From: Hysterangium stoloniferum
Taxonomy: Eukaryota; Basidiomycota; Agaricomycetes; Hysterangiales; Hysterangiaceae
DNA length: 64,000 bases
Reading direction: 5' to 3'
Assembly (NCBI GenBank): GCA_015178975.1
Contig: WHVD01000001.1
Span: 1,736,001-1,800,000 of the forward strand
A model generated the notes under the pieces. The model was not told the origin of the DNA. It saw nothing but the letters and a program-made list of their open reading frames with translations, and made no database searches. How positions within the stretch are numbered: the stretch's first letter is position 1; each line of letters starts with the position of its first letter. This document shows positions 23,802 to 35,601 of the stretch, one piece after another. The translations under genes and the position numbers were made by a program.

Positions 23802-23957
23802 CCCAGTGGACATTCTGGGACTCAATGACCAGGTTTTCCCGCACAAGAGACAGAGGTTATTGTCCATACAATGTTGTCTTTCCTGTGGGGTCAATTTGCC
23901 ATCAGGTCCGAGTTTGCCTGTGAGGTTGGGTTTTCCAGTCTGCTTGCCAGACTGTTG

Positions 23958-24062
23958 ACCTTTGTTGTTGTTGTTGTTGTTGTTGTTTGAAGACTTTTTA
24001 TCGTTCTTCTTGTCGGATTGCATGGAGTTCTGGTTACTGGTTGACGAGTTGTTGTTGTTGGT
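23958..24062 (-). repeat. GTT/AAC triplet tract in the gag linker
   Basis: Two runs of GTT triplets (about 23964-23990 and 24049-24060) encode poly-Asn on the minus strand in the gag linker. Triplet slippage in a disordered linker is the likely origin. Confidence 0.7.
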
Positions 24063-25014
24063 TTTATTGGCCATGGACTTGTTTACCTTGTCTGTGGAGG
24101 TCTCGCGGGGGACTTCCACATGACATTCCCAATAATGTGTGTCCACATTTTGAGCTTTGAGGTGCATACAGGACAAGGTTTTTGGCTTGCCATCTTCTCC
24201 TTTCGAGACTTCGTCTTTAAGGCAGGATGGCAGACCGGCATAGAATTGGTGGCAGAGAATGGGATTGCCCCACTGACAATGAGCTGCAAGGTTGTTGAAT
24301 TGGACGATATAGTCTGTGATGCACTGCATGTCCTTCATATGAAGATTTGTGAGACTGTTCTCGGCTTCTCCTGTTGGGTCATATGGGCCAAAGTTGGTTT
24401 CAAGCTCCTCAACAAAAGCATCCCAATCTTCGAGCCAAAGCGGCTCTTCCTTGGAAAGTCTGCTAAAAGCCAGTTTGAACCATTTCAATGTGGATCCTGA
24501 CAAGTACGAAAGTGCATGGTTGACTTTTTGGGAGTCTGTGGAGAATGCAGTGGATTGATCACGGAAATTGAAGCAACATTTCATGGGGAAAGTCCAGAGT
24601 GTTTTTGGGTTGGAACCCATGAAGGGTTCTGGAGCATTGACTTTTGACCGTGGGGGTTCTGGATCTTTCTTTTTGCCTTCTCCGAGCATATGATTCATCA
24701 ACCTTTCTAAAGTGATTGCTAAATACTCACAGGTGGGATCCGAAAGCGGTGGTTGATCACTGGACAGAGGATTTTCAACACCTTTGCCCTTGTCAGGGGC
24801 CACAGACTCATCCTTGTGCTCGGATTCATCCTGGTTTTCCAGGACTTCTTCAATATGGGCTTCTTCCATGGCTTCCAGCTGGTTTGCGAGTGTCTGGCTG
24901 GTATACAAAGTTAACAGGGAATGAAGAGTCAACGGTCCAGGTAACAATGCCTGTGCATGCACTTTTCTTCTTGGTGGATATTGAAACAATCTGTGAGTCT
25001 CAGTCAGAAAATAC

Positions 25015-26548
25015 TGTTAGGGTACATACACAGCAATTTTCCAGAGAAACCCGTGGGATATCCAGTAGGACTTGGATTCAGCTTATAGGGTGCACCCTCA
25101 TGAGATTGTGTTGTCCAATTTCAGACAGGCAGACAGGAATGCTGGGGAGTCTGGGCAGGCTTCATGGGTCAAGGGGTCGTAGGTCAGAGGTCGTGTGTCG
25201 AGAGGTTGGGAGTCGAGATAAATAAGAGAGATAGATGTGTCAGAGCCTGTGGGCTCTGACTAGTGCCAGTGGTGTAATTCAAGGAGGAGTTTAGAGTGGA
25301 AAATGTATTAGATTACTGGGGGGAATCTAAGCCAATTTTCTGACTGGATTGTATGTACAATGTCTGCCAGACTATATAGACCGTGGAATGAATGACATAC
25401 CAAATCCAGTAATGATGAAACGAAACTAGCAAAACATAAAACAAGAATAGTAAACACCAAATTTGGTGTTAGGAACGGGATGGAACGGAGTGGAGTCTGA
25501 ATTGTGACAAATCATAAATCGTGACGGGAAACAGAGCAGGAGCAGAGTCTGAATCGTGACAGGTCATTTGACTAAAATGGGAATGGGGCTCTGTTAGAGG
25601 GATGATGGGTTTTCCAAGTGGGGTCCGGTGACTGACATGTAGGATGAGGTTGGACATAGACAGGGACAGAGTCCGGTGGGTATTCTGGTGACTGATACAC
25701 GATGTAATGAAGTCAAATGTGGACAGGTCTGACTACAGAGTCCAGCGGGAATTCTGGTAAACTGACAATCGGTGCATATAAGTTAGTGCCCAGAGTCCAA
25801 GGTACCTGTTAAGAACTGAAAACTGACTAATGTCGGTGGACCAATGGGGACCGATCAGAAGGACTTGGCTTCAGCTTATGTGCTGCGCCCTCGCAGTTAT
25901 CCGTCAGGTGTCCTTAAATTTCAGGTGGGCAAAGACTAGTCCTAATGAATACCTCTCGGTGAAGCTACTGATCGGAATTGAGGGATAAGTTGAGTGTCGG
26001 GCCAAGGGGGTCAGGGACCGAGAGGGGGCGAGCGCACGCGAAGGTGGAAAATGGGATACTTAGTATGATATCTCTATAGTTGTAAGAGGGTATTCTGAGT
26101 TGATATTCTGATTGCCTAGTAACTACAACTACAGCAGATTCATATACAATCATCAGGCATCTAGAAAACACTAACTAGGAAAAGAGCAGAAAGCGGTATT
26201 GACAAATAAGCTTGACTAGGAATGGGAAGGTTACAATTAGTTCGGAGGCCGTACATTAACCGAGAGCGGGATTACGAGAAAAGGAAAGAGTCCGAGAGTT
26301 ACAAGTATTTTTAGACATGTGTGAAACATAGAGTAGAACGGATCAACATAATGGAAAGGGATGTATCAGAGTTTAATCAGATAGTATGAGTATATTTTGA
26401 CAGGGGCATAAATGGAGTTTGATCACCATGAAAGCATACATCAGCGTTGGGCAACCAATGGTTTCCGATGCGAGGACTTGAATCATTGATAGGTGGCAAT
26501 AACCTCAGTGATGGTCGGGTTGCGACACGGTCGTAACAGTACCTAACA
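25015..26548 (-). mobile_element. B-type gypsy LTR (5' LTR position), interrupted
   Basis: It begins TGTTAGGGTACATAC at 25015, just 26 bp from the gag frame, and resumes after an inserted LTR to end CCTAACA at 26548. Blocks such as TGTCCAATTTCAGACAGGCAG match the B LTRs at 11433-12132 and 48073-48937. Position and type make it the 5' LTR of the gypsy element to its left. A fossil. Confidence 0.7.
25807..26538 (-). mobile_element. Solo D-type gypsy LTR with 5-bp target duplication
   Basis: 732 bp from TGTTAAGAACTG to CGTAACA, flanked by exact GTACC at 25802-25806 and 26539-26543. It is the opposite orientation of the same LTR family at 50931-51671. It sits inside the B-type LTR, so it is younger than that element. 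Confidence 0.9.
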
Positions 26549-27416
26549 GTAGATGCATCAGGAGGGATGTCAAACTGGCTGCAAAAAAGGAAAGAAAAAG
26601 ACCTAAAGTCCAATATCCTTGGTCCAGTCGGCTTATGAAGGAGGATTCAACTATCATTTATTGCAAAAGGGATCCTCCCAGTGGATACTCCAGTATAGGA
26701 ATCTCAGCATTACATGTCTATGGGTGCATAGGGAATTCAGAAGCCTCTAACCTTATCAAAATCAGGCTGGATGCTGGTGCCTACCTTTCCCTAATTTCAG
26801 AGGATTTCTATAAGGAACTAGAAGATCACCCCAAGCTCAAACAAGGACTCAACTGTGCCTCATTCAGCTTACTGGTAACACTAAGGTCTTAGGATACATC
26901 AACATCCCCATCTACCTTGAAGATGAAACCAGTACACTCCTTAAATTTATAGCTGAAATGTACATTGTCTGAGGTATGACCATACAAAGTCTTCTTGGGG
27001 AGGACTTCCACGTGAACTGTGAGGTCGGGACACTATGAGATCAGCCATTGGGCTCCAGATTGATTCTCCCAGGAAGAGTGGGTTCTATCCCAGCCAATTC
27101 CTCTAAAGAGCCACAGCCATTAACCTTCTTGATTAGGAAGCCTCCCTTTGAAGAATGAGCCAGCATTCACCTGAATTGACTTCCAAACCAGACAAAGGGG
27201 TGCATACTGAAAGAGTCACACGAGCCCTACAGGATTGCATTATAGAACCAGAATCAGCTTGATTAGTAGCAATCTATGTCAAAGACCTTACCAGTGACCA
27301 AATGGATAGCTGAGGGAATCATCTTGCAAAATGATGATGGAAGTATCCTAGCCACTCCCACCACTTCCATCTCTAAAGAAAGAGCCACGATACCTCTTGG
27401 AGGATAACCGAAAACT
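26549..27416 (+). mobile_element. Gypsy-type protease-region fragment
   Basis: The plus strand encodes IKIRLDAGAYLSLISEDFY, an aspartic-protease-like start (Asp-Ala-Gly in place of Asp-Ser/Thr-Gly), and further downstream SLLGEDFHVNCEVG, as found in retroelement protease to RT-leader regions. It is unlike the protease of the gypsy element at 19.8-25 kb, so a different lineage. It is broken, with several breaks, and lacks RT and integrase. Confidence 0.55.
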
Positions 27417-28019
27417 TTAAAAGTTGTTTATCCACTAAAGTATATATATTTATATTGTTTGTTGTAAAATTAATATTTAATCAAATTCAGCCTATCAGAT
27501 AATATTCTGGAGAATAAGGAAATATTAATATTTATCTTGTATCTGACAAAAGTTAGTCAAACAAACATCTATAGATTATCCTTTTGGGGATAAATTCCAC
27601 AACATGGATTGGTTGGCCAGATAGTTCTGGTTAACTTTCTAAACCAAATAAATTTAAATTATATGAACTACATTTGAAAGTTTGTATAATATACAAGAGA
27701 ATGCATCTCATCCCAAGGATTAAGTCATAACCCAAATAATTTTGGTTAACTATAATGTTTGTGGACATTTTAAAAGTCATGGAGATACTAGAGAATGTAT
27801 TTTATCCCAAAGATTAGGTAACAACCCAGATAATCTTGTATAACCATGACATTTGTGCATATTTTAAGGGAATGTACAAGTCTTAAAGATGAAATTTTGG
27901 GTTAATGAAATATAAATTTCTAAAACATGTAGTCATAGCCAGGAGAAATAGTCTCACTTAAAAATATGAGGAGTTTTTCATAAAATTTCATGTATTCAAT
28001 GAATTGTGACTATCCTCCA
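27417..28019 (-). repeat. AT-rich repeat, inverted partner of 10786-11394
   Basis: The reverse complement of the 10.8-11.4 kb copy, with many small differences and fewer copies of the internal ~40-bp unit. It ends with GACTATCCTCC at 28019, where B-type LTR sequence begins. Confidence 0.6.
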
Positions 28020-28173
28020 ACCCACGAACCCCACCTGGACTCCCTGGGATCCCCATCTGCCTGTTCGAAATTGGACAACACAATCTAGCAAGGGCGCAGC
28101 CTATAAGCTGAAGCCAAGTCCTACCAGATATCCCGCGGGTTTCTCCGGAAACCCGGCCTGTGTGTGTATCCTA
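28020..28173 (+). mobile_element. B-type LTR 3' fragment
   Basis: The last ~154 bp of a B LTR on the plus strand, including the shared ATAAGCTGAAGCC motif (28103-28115) and the terminal ATCCTAACA. A fossil fragment. Confidence 0.7.
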
Positions 28174-28485
28174 ACACTAGCCCCTATTCTCAAGGAATAG
28201 CTGTTTATTTGCTAAAAGAGTCATATATTGTTCTATTGAACCTTTCAAAAATCAAAATAAGCATTGATTTGAGTTGTTTAAGCTTAATAGTACAGCTCAT
28301 TACATCAGTATTTAAATTAGTGGACCTTTGCTTATTTTATTGTTGAAGCTCTGTGACACTATAGCATATATTGAGCTATCTGAGAGAAACCCCTAAATAC
28401 ATTACAGTGGTAGATACTATATTTGTAATAGGTTCGATCTTTTATATTAGTTGATTTACAAGCTTTGTGTCAATGTTAAGTGCCA
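28174..28485. other. AT-rich spacer, no gene
   Basis: No ORF or motif of note. GATACTATATTTGTAATAGG at 28411-28430 is repeated exactly at 29031-29050, flanking the C-type LTR. Confidence 0.5.
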
Positions 28486-29019
28486 TGTCAGGAACTTATT
28501 CTGGAACTATCGGAAAGTCACCGGGAAGTCGGAAACTCGTGGATAGGGTCAGGACATCGGCTTCAGCTTATGTGCTGCGCCTCTACGCAAACGCTCAATG
28601 TCCTTAATTTCAGAAGTAAAGTTTACGACGGAAGATATGGATATTCAGAGTTCCGAAGAGTTCCGAATATTGAGCATACAGAAAGACGGGAGGAGGAATA
28701 AGAAACTAAGTTGATATCAGATCTAAGGTAAAGTACAAAATCATGGAAACTAATATAAGTCTACTCGTTATTGTACTACAAACTAACGGAAGTGTTCTTA
28801 AAATGGAAATACAATAAGACATATTAGGAAGACAATATTCCGAAATGGGAATATAACAAACAAACGAGTGAATACTTGTCAACGGACAAATTACCAAATG
28901 CGGAACAAGGGAAGAATGCGGATGATATGGTAACTATGATGTTCCGTAGTCGGGGATCAGAAGTCGGAAGTCAGAGATCGGAAGTCAGATATTGAAACAT
29001 CCGGGAACGGGTTGTAACA
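28486..29019 (-). mobile_element. C-type gypsy LTR
   Basis: 534 bp from TGTCAGGAAC to GGTTGTAACA, with the shared motif on the minus strand at 28560-28572. Adjacent 5-mers (TGCCA / GTCGA) do not match, so this is not a clean solo LTR. Sequence beyond 29019 resembles the internal part next to the C fragment at 6712-7362. A fossil. Confidence 0.65.
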
Positions 29020-29104
29020 GTCGACTGAGATACTATATTTGTAATAGGAACTTGATATGATTTCTGGGAAATACTCTGAGGAGTCTCCAGGAACAGAACT
29101 TCAC

Positions 29105-29320
29105 ACACTTGTATTGTACTTTGATAGTCAATACACCCATATCATATCTAGAAGGTCAATACTCTTCATATGTACATACATATATTGAATGGTTGGAATT
29201 ACAATGACTCTTCACACTGGGACTTCCCATTCACTCTGCCTGAAATTGGACACAACAATCATGTGAGGGTGCAGCACATAAGCTGAAGCCAAATCCTACC
29301 TCCCACCTGGACTTTCCATC
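29105..29320 (+). mobile_element. Fragments of copia-type and B-like LTR ends
   Basis: 29105-29216 matches the last ~110 bp of the copia LTR (TTGTACTTTGATAGTCAATA ... GACTCTTCACA). 29240-29320 carries another plus-strand copy of the shared U5-like motif (29278-29290) and its TGAAATTGGACA block. Both are fossil fragments. Confidence 0.55.
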
Positions 29321-30047
29321 AGGACCCTACCTATAAGACCCAAGCTTAACAATTCCCAACTGCAGTGACCCAAGCCCTAATGCTTGTGATCCCTCACTAA
29401 CCCAAATCCCAGAAAAGTTAACACTGTGAATGATACACAATACTATGAAGAAGGCCATGGTAACCGGTCCAGAGCAGAAATGATTGAGGAAAATTTACCT
29501 GTTAATACTTCCGCCATCATGTGATCTCATGGTAAGCCCTCCCAAGATTACACCATCCATATGAGCCCATAACCAACCATCCATATATCCATTCCCATGT
29601 ATTCCACATGTTATACTTAGCTAAAAATAACTCAATATAATTTAACCTTATTATTTATATTGATTCTTAAGCTCAGAAAATAATATGATATAAATATGAT
29701 ATAATGGAAATAGCGACAAGTCACCCTAGCCTAGAGCATCTAGCTCAAGGCCAGGCAAGCTAACAAACATCTGAGATAGCTATTATAGACCCACTCAGTG
29801 TTAAAAATATCGTTCATTAAATAGCCGGGCTTGGTCTACTATACAAGCTAGCTAAGGTATGGTATGTACAGATTTCCCAGTTTCCTGATATTGGAGAACA
29901 TGTGTTGGAATTTAGAGCCCATCCGAGGTTTAAATTGACCGCCACTTCACTTTCATAGTCATTAAACATAATATTAGGTTATTACGGTCGCGCTAACTTC
30001 GTGGTCGCGAGCCACCCCTTTGTCCCCGATTACCATCGCCCAGTGAC
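29321..30047. other. Boundary between repeat block and gene cluster
   Basis: No supported gene. Base composition and word use change near 29.9 kb, from AT-rich retroelement debris to the more balanced sequence of the gene cluster. Confidence 0.4.
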
Positions 30048-31715
30048 TTAGTGACCTGATGACCGTTGTCGGGACCCGGAAGACTCATCCAGGGGCGTCA
30101 TAATGTGATGTTCACTCCAATCTGGTGAGTTGGCAGTTTGTCGATATTCCATGATATTCACTAGGAGCCGGCATCCCAATGTGCATGCTATGGTACTTTC
30201 CCATCTGAAATACATACTATTATTGATCTTGAACGAGTGAACCTAGTTGACACTCACAATATCGCGACTGGGGCCAATTCCCGCCCTTCCAGTGCATAGA
30301 CGCTACACGCAATGAACAGTGTCACAAAGATACTGGAAATATGAACTCGTTTATGTCTGCAGAATGGGACTTGGAGAAACGTGAGTGACGCACCCAACGA
30401 AGTAAATCACGCTTTAAAACCTTCGTTTGAGCCTTATTTCGAGGGAAATCGACCGGAAGTCGTGCTTACCTGTCTTTTAACATTTGTGTTAACAATGGAG
30501 AAATGTATCCATTTCGGTGGTGTTGAATGGCCTTTAGTATCATAAGGAAGCATAGGATTGTTTCGAGGATCAGCGACGGCAGTGCCCCAAACCAAAACCC
30601 CCGTGGTAATGTATCGACACCGCAGCCGGTGAGTCCGAAATGCATTCCAAACACTATCGTGGATATCAGTAATAAGTTGGACGTGTTCTTTCCTGGACAT
30701 AAGGACTCACCGATAGGTTTGTGAAAGCTCAGCAGAAGTATACTTGTAAGTACACCTAGCCCTATTATGATCGATAGTAGTATGAGTAACTTGACATTGC
30801 GTTCGTAAACGGCGTAGACCTTTTGTACTTGTAACTTAGTAAAGGGTATCGATGCTGTATTTACGAGAAAAACGCACCCGAAATAGCAAAATGACTTGAT
30901 GCAAAGCGTAAGGGAGTGGCAATTTCACTGCTTCGTTTGAACGTACCTTGCGCAGCTAGGATGGCAGCGATTGTGCTTTCGTGGCGCAAAGTCAATCAGA
31001 AGGTATTTTGAACATAAATCCATACTAACGAGAATAACTCCCACCAAAAAAAGACGTTACAACTAGTGTTCGACACGGCCGCGTCATTACGATATAAATA
31101 AAGGTTTTTTAAGATCCTTACAACTGAAAAGCGCATGAGATATTACAATGTCGTGTGAAGCAGTCGGAACATGACACACTTTGTCTGTGAGACTTCCACT
31201 AAATATGACTATGAAGTGCCGTCTGAGACGGTGAGACCTACAATGACAACAAAGTGCTCACTAGAAATATCGAAAATGGCGGAAAAGAGTCCTAAATAAC
31301 GGGTCTCAAGCGTTGTTTTAAAGACGCGCAGTAACTCAAAAAGCATATCACTCACGAAAAGATAAAGGTATTTCCCTAAGGTGCACCGTCGCTGCCATGT
31401 AGATTTCTGTAATGGGTAATAAATGGGAAACGACACCACCTCGGAATGACTTTGGAACACGCACTTCATGTGTAATGGTCAATCCTGAAGGCACAGAAAA
31501 TAATTCACATTAGTTCCCGTGTAGTTGAGATCATTAGAACCTATACCATAGTCATATATCATCACTGTTGCTGCTGCGACCCACGAATACTTGACGGCAT
31601 TATCTGAAATATATAGCAATGATGAATAGTCAACTCGACGACAAAAATTGTCTTCGGGGGGAATGCGGAACTCACAAGCCCACATCTGGGTCCGAACACT
31701 GCTGCTAACAGACAT
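30048..31715 (-). CDS. DUF6533-type membrane protein, 14 exons, 287 aa
   Basis: Exons, 5' to 3' on the minus strand: 31676-31715, 31547-31603, 31465-31484, 31356-31406, 31262-31304, 31178-31208, 31030-31062, 30947-30975, 30878-30894, 30711-30819, 30470-30653, 30394-30411, 30258-30332, 30048-30204. They total 864 nt in one open frame ending TAA. Every intron is GT..AG. The N-terminal SWVAAATVMIYDYG / LTITHE / WQRRCTLGKYLYLF core matches the fungal DUF6533 domain. Hydrophobic helices follow (TRYLGLFSAIF; WWELFSTIAAILAAQ then VILLFR and VYAVY; a Leu/Ile-rich helix; FWFGALPSLILETILCFLM; VIYFVGIFVTLF), then a conserved CTLGCRLLVNIMEYR and a polar tail. It is probably a multi-pass membrane protein of unknown function. 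Exons of 17, 18 and 20 nt are notable. Three paralogs confirm the structure. Confidence 0.85.
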
Positions 31716-33829
31716 CTTACCAATGCTGAGAATTGCTCGCTGGTTTTCGGCACTCTGGGATGCCTTAAGGTGCGATCACCCAAGTGCCACTGTGTGTAAC
31801 TTGAGGAAGAGAAGACTAATGTTATTCACGGTGTTCACGCAGAGGGAACACTGATACATCACTTATAAATAAGAGAGAATATGGTGTCATGTATCGCGAT
31901 ATGGAGCTTGTTCATGTAGATCGGCACGGGACTTGATATATAACCGCAGGAGATAATCTCGATTATCGACGTGGCATCTAAGTTAATCTCAAAACTGTTC
32001 CTTGAAAATGTCCAGATATTATTTTTGCTTGAGGTAGACATAGAGGCAGGAGATAATATATAGGCACAAATCGAACTCGTTGGTGGTATCTGCATTGGGG
32101 ATCACATAAGACATGCGGTGGCTATTCAATCATTGGTAGTGTATAAACCTCATTATTTATATGTCAAGCTTGTCCAAATGTCGATGTTTTATCGACTTCC
32201 ACAGAGTTTTGGCAAGAATGGCTTAAAATCAACAACAATATTCTGTGTGTAATACAGTAAATGTGGAGGAAAGGCCTCATATGCCGTTCTTTTATCTGGG
32301 TGTGATTAAGCAAAAATAATTTGTGGCATGTCCCGTGATTTCAACTCTTCTGTGTTTCCCAAGATCGCTATGACCCGCCGGTCTTTGTTCGGGAGTATTA
32401 TATAATAAAAATGATTGTTCGTAATATTATTGAATGTTGCTCAGATCGCTGTAGATTGTCACGTAGATTTCTGCCAGCCTTTATCCGAGATCACGTCGAG
32501 TTTTGTATGCGTTATTTGCTCACATGAACAGTCATGTTTACGCAAAGACTTTACTGATGTGTTTAATGATCATGTCTGATTTTCATACTTGATCAATTCC
32601 CCAGATATCTTCACGGTGTTTTGGAAGTAGAGAGGGAGAGTGCGATTCAAAGGATTTAGGACCCGGAGGCACGGAATTGACTAACCGGACTATCATATTA
32701 CATGTAAGAAAAACACAATAATATCTTATAAAAGGGCCAGATATCAAAATGCCGATTTTAAAGCTTTTGATCCTGACCGAAATGGATTTAACCTTGATCG
32801 GGAGACCGGGAAATGTGTGTATCTACGCTAATTAGCTTGTATAATTAGGCTAATCCGACATCTATTTGCCAGTCAATAGGGGTTCCGGAAGGTACCGTGT
32901 CTGCCGAGCCCAATTGGACTACGGCACCCCTAGATAGCTCTGGACAATGCACCTACTTTTCTGAGGATGTATCCGCATTCTTAGAAGCTGCCTAGTTGGC
33001 ATCCATCTTATTTCCAATGCTTCTTCACAACCATGTAACGATGACACCCAGTGGCAACTTATTGACCTGGGACTTTTTTTGAATATCTTCCGAAATTCTA
33101 CCGGCGTTTAGAATAGACCGTCACGACATTCGATGACCAGCTACTTAGTATTCATTGAATTTAGAGCGCCAAGAAGTCAAATGACTGCACGATATAGGTC
33201 AAAAACTTGGCCCTCGTTCGCTACGTGCTGTCCTTCATGCGATCTGATCACTGGATATTTTTTATTTGAGATGCTGTGGGTATACTAACTCGCTGTGTTT
33301 CTTCCCTTCTTCTTTTTCTTCTTCTTTTCTTCCTCAGAAGATCCACGTACAAGATGTGAAATTTGGTTGTCTTACCACAAATTACCTTACATAGAAACAA
33401 AACTTAAAGAACTTTAAAAAAAAAAAACACGTCACGTGCCGTGATAGATAGGGCATCCTAAAATGGAGGGATTTCCTTCAGGAGCCCACCGAGCCATCGG
33501 ATAACATAACGACGTGGCTTTCTAAATATAGCCCAGGCTCAAAATATGCAAGCACTTTGAATACTATTCTCAGTCGGATTATCATGGTTCAAAGTAGACA
33601 CACGCGCCCGACGTGTGAATTTTCATGCGTATGTTGCATGCACAAGCACATCTCTCCGTTCTAGTTCGTGTCGAATTCATCTTCATTCGGTTGAGTGTAA
33701 ACCGTGAGGGCAGACTATGCAAGCTGGGATTGTACCTCGATTCGTCATTTTAAAAGAAAAAAAGCCACGCCTTGACAAGGTAGACTGGTATTCAACGTAG
33801 ACAATTTAGCATCAGGCATTTGCAATAGA
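31716..33829. other. Intergenic, no supported gene
   Basis: The interval between two cluster genes. Only short chance ORFs; a CTT-rich run at about 33305-33335 and an A-run at about 33416-33427. No paralogous exon was found. Confidence 0.45.
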
Positions 33830-35601
33830 TTACATGATTACATTCTTATTAGGTGGGACCTCAGGACTGGACGCAATGGTGATCTCCACCCCACTTTGAT
33901 AATCTGGTAGCCTGTCGATACGGCAAAAAGATATGGGTGTAATCATTGTGTCGTGATAGGACTTTGATATTTCTGCCCTTTTCATAATATTCACTAGGAG
34001 CCGACATCCAATCGTGCATGATATTGCACTTTCCCATCTAAATTGCACGCTTTGCTATCGGTCTTGAGTTAGTGAAAACTAGTGTACACACCCTATGGCG
34101 ATCTGAGACCATTCTTCCCCTTTGATGAAATAGAAGGTACAGTCAATAAATAGCGCCGTAAAGATACTGGAAACATGGGGCTGGATAAGTATGCAGAATG
34201 GGTGAATGGCTTCAGAGAAGTATGATAGACACACCAAACGAAATAAACTATACTATAAAACTTCTGTTTAAGCACACGCTTCCGAGGGGAGCATTTCAAT
34301 GCTGTGCTTACCTATCATGTACCATTTCGGACAACAATGGAGATTTATATCCACTTCGGCAATTTTGAATTGCCTTCAGTATCATGAGGGAACATAACAT
34401 TGTTTCGTGGATCAGCGACGGCAGCATCCCAAACCAAAACGTCCGTGGTATTGCACTACTATTACAGCCGGTGAGTCCAGAAGGGGATTCAAGCCCGGCT
34501 GTACATATCAGCCACTAGCTGGAGGGATCTGCTGCATGATATGCAAGTACTCACCAGCAGGTATGTCAAGGCCCATGACAAGCAAAGATGCAAGTGCCCC
34601 CAGTACCAGCGAGGTGGCTAGTACCATAAGCAACTTGTTATTCCGTTCGTAAACGGCATAAACCTTTTGGATGGTGGCTGAAAAAAGATATAAATACTAC
34701 AGTAGAGACTTCAACTCACCCGACAAAGTAATATGACTTGGTGTGTCGAATGGGGAAGCGCCTTAGTGTGTTGTCTCGTGGTGAAAACCATGCAAGGCAA
34801 AACGGACCTTCAACGGATAGAACAGCAGCAAGGACACTTTGATGTAAAGGGACTCAGGGTGTGTATCCGGGCTTATAAATTCACACGAACGAGAGTATCC
34901 CCCACCAAAGGAAGTCATGGCAGCTGTCATTCGACATGATCACCTCATGAAGGCGGTGTGGACAAGAATTTATGATCCTTACAGCTACGGAATGCATGAG
35001 ATATCGAATAATGCATGCATAATGCTAGTCGGAACTTGGCACACCTTGTTTGTAAAATTCGCACTAAACATCACTGTGAATATTGTTGAGGTGGCAAGGA
35101 TTACAAGGCTATCAAGTTGGTCACCAGAAATGTCGAATATGGCTGTGAAGAGTCCTAGATAACGGGTCTAAAAAAACAATGAGGTGTCATTATTATTATA
35201 ATGCAATACAGCTACATAAATATACAGCTCACGAAAAAGTAGAGGCATTTTCCCAAGGACCACCGTCGTTGCCAGACAGATTTCTGTAAGATATTATACA
35301 TGATACATGACTTCTCGCCAGGGTGATCTATAACGCGCACTTCGTGCTTAATAGTCAATACTACAGGCCGCGTGGAGAAAAATATATCGGTTTCTAGCGC
35401 TGTTGCAATAATTTTGACTTTACCATAGTCGTATACCATTACCGTTGCTGCCGCCACCCAAGAAAGCTTGGTGACATTTTCTACAAAAAATTGGTCATTC
35501 GATTGACATTCAGCATGGTAATGTCGAATTGGCCGGAGGAAGATGTGCGACTCACGCAGTCTCAGCTTGATCAAGAAGCCTGAGGGGTTGGTATGATCCA
35601 T
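33830..35601 (-). CDS. DUF6533-type membrane protein, 14 exons, 307 aa
   Basis: Exons on the minus strand: 35556-35601, 35424-35480, 35341-35360, 35233-35283, 35125-35167, 35043-35073, 34891-34923, 34808-34836, 34720-34736, 34555-34663, 34312-34498, 34235-34252, 34092-34166, 33830-34037. The sum is 924 nt, open throughout, stop TAA. Intron positions and phases are identical to the 30048-31715 gene; only exons 1, 11 and 14 differ in length, by multiples of three except at the ends. Core motifs: TKLSWVAAATVMVYDY, WQRRWSLGKCLYFF, TRYLGLFTAIFDIS, FLWWGILSVLAAVLSVE, VILLCR, VYAVYERNNKLLMVLATS, FWFGMLPSLIHETML, CTIGCRLLVNIMKRAE. The tail is ~20 aa longer and ends VPPNKNVIM. A multi-pass membrane protein; function unknown. 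Confidence 0.85.

Larger units (their letters stand above)
19841..25014 (-). mobile_element. Ty3/gypsy-type element, gag and pol interior
   Basis: The minus strand carries, in order from 25.0 kb down: a gag region (23787-24989) with a capsid-like NPKTLWTF..AFVEELETNFG stretch, an Asn/Lys-rich linker and a CCHC-type knuckle start (CLLCGK); an aspartic protease region; reverse transcriptase with VYLDDILIYSED (21287-23017); RNase H; and integrase with a zinc-binding start (20615-21280) and a core with DFIENL and SDQGSEFMS (19808-20596). The order protease-RT-RNase H-integrase is that of Ty3/gypsy. No chromodomain was seen. The element is broken, with several breaks, and has a solo copia LTR inserted near the gag-pol boundary. 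B-type LTRs lie on both sides. It is of intermediate age, as most of pol is still readable. Confidence 0.85.

Noticed and set aside
25015-26548. B-type LTR at 25.0-26.5 kb read as a clean solo insertion
   Set aside because: Outer 5-mers AATAC and GTAGA do not match; its position 26 bp from gag fits a 5' LTR better.
28486-29019. C-type LTR read as a clean solo insertion
   Set aside because: Flanking 5-mers differ; the 20-bp repeats at 28411 and 29031 are too distant and too long to be its target duplication.
30360-30480. Tandem-array or CRISPR-like reading of the evenly spaced paralogs
   Set aside because: The similarity is due to gene-family exons; there are no short direct repeats with unique spacers.
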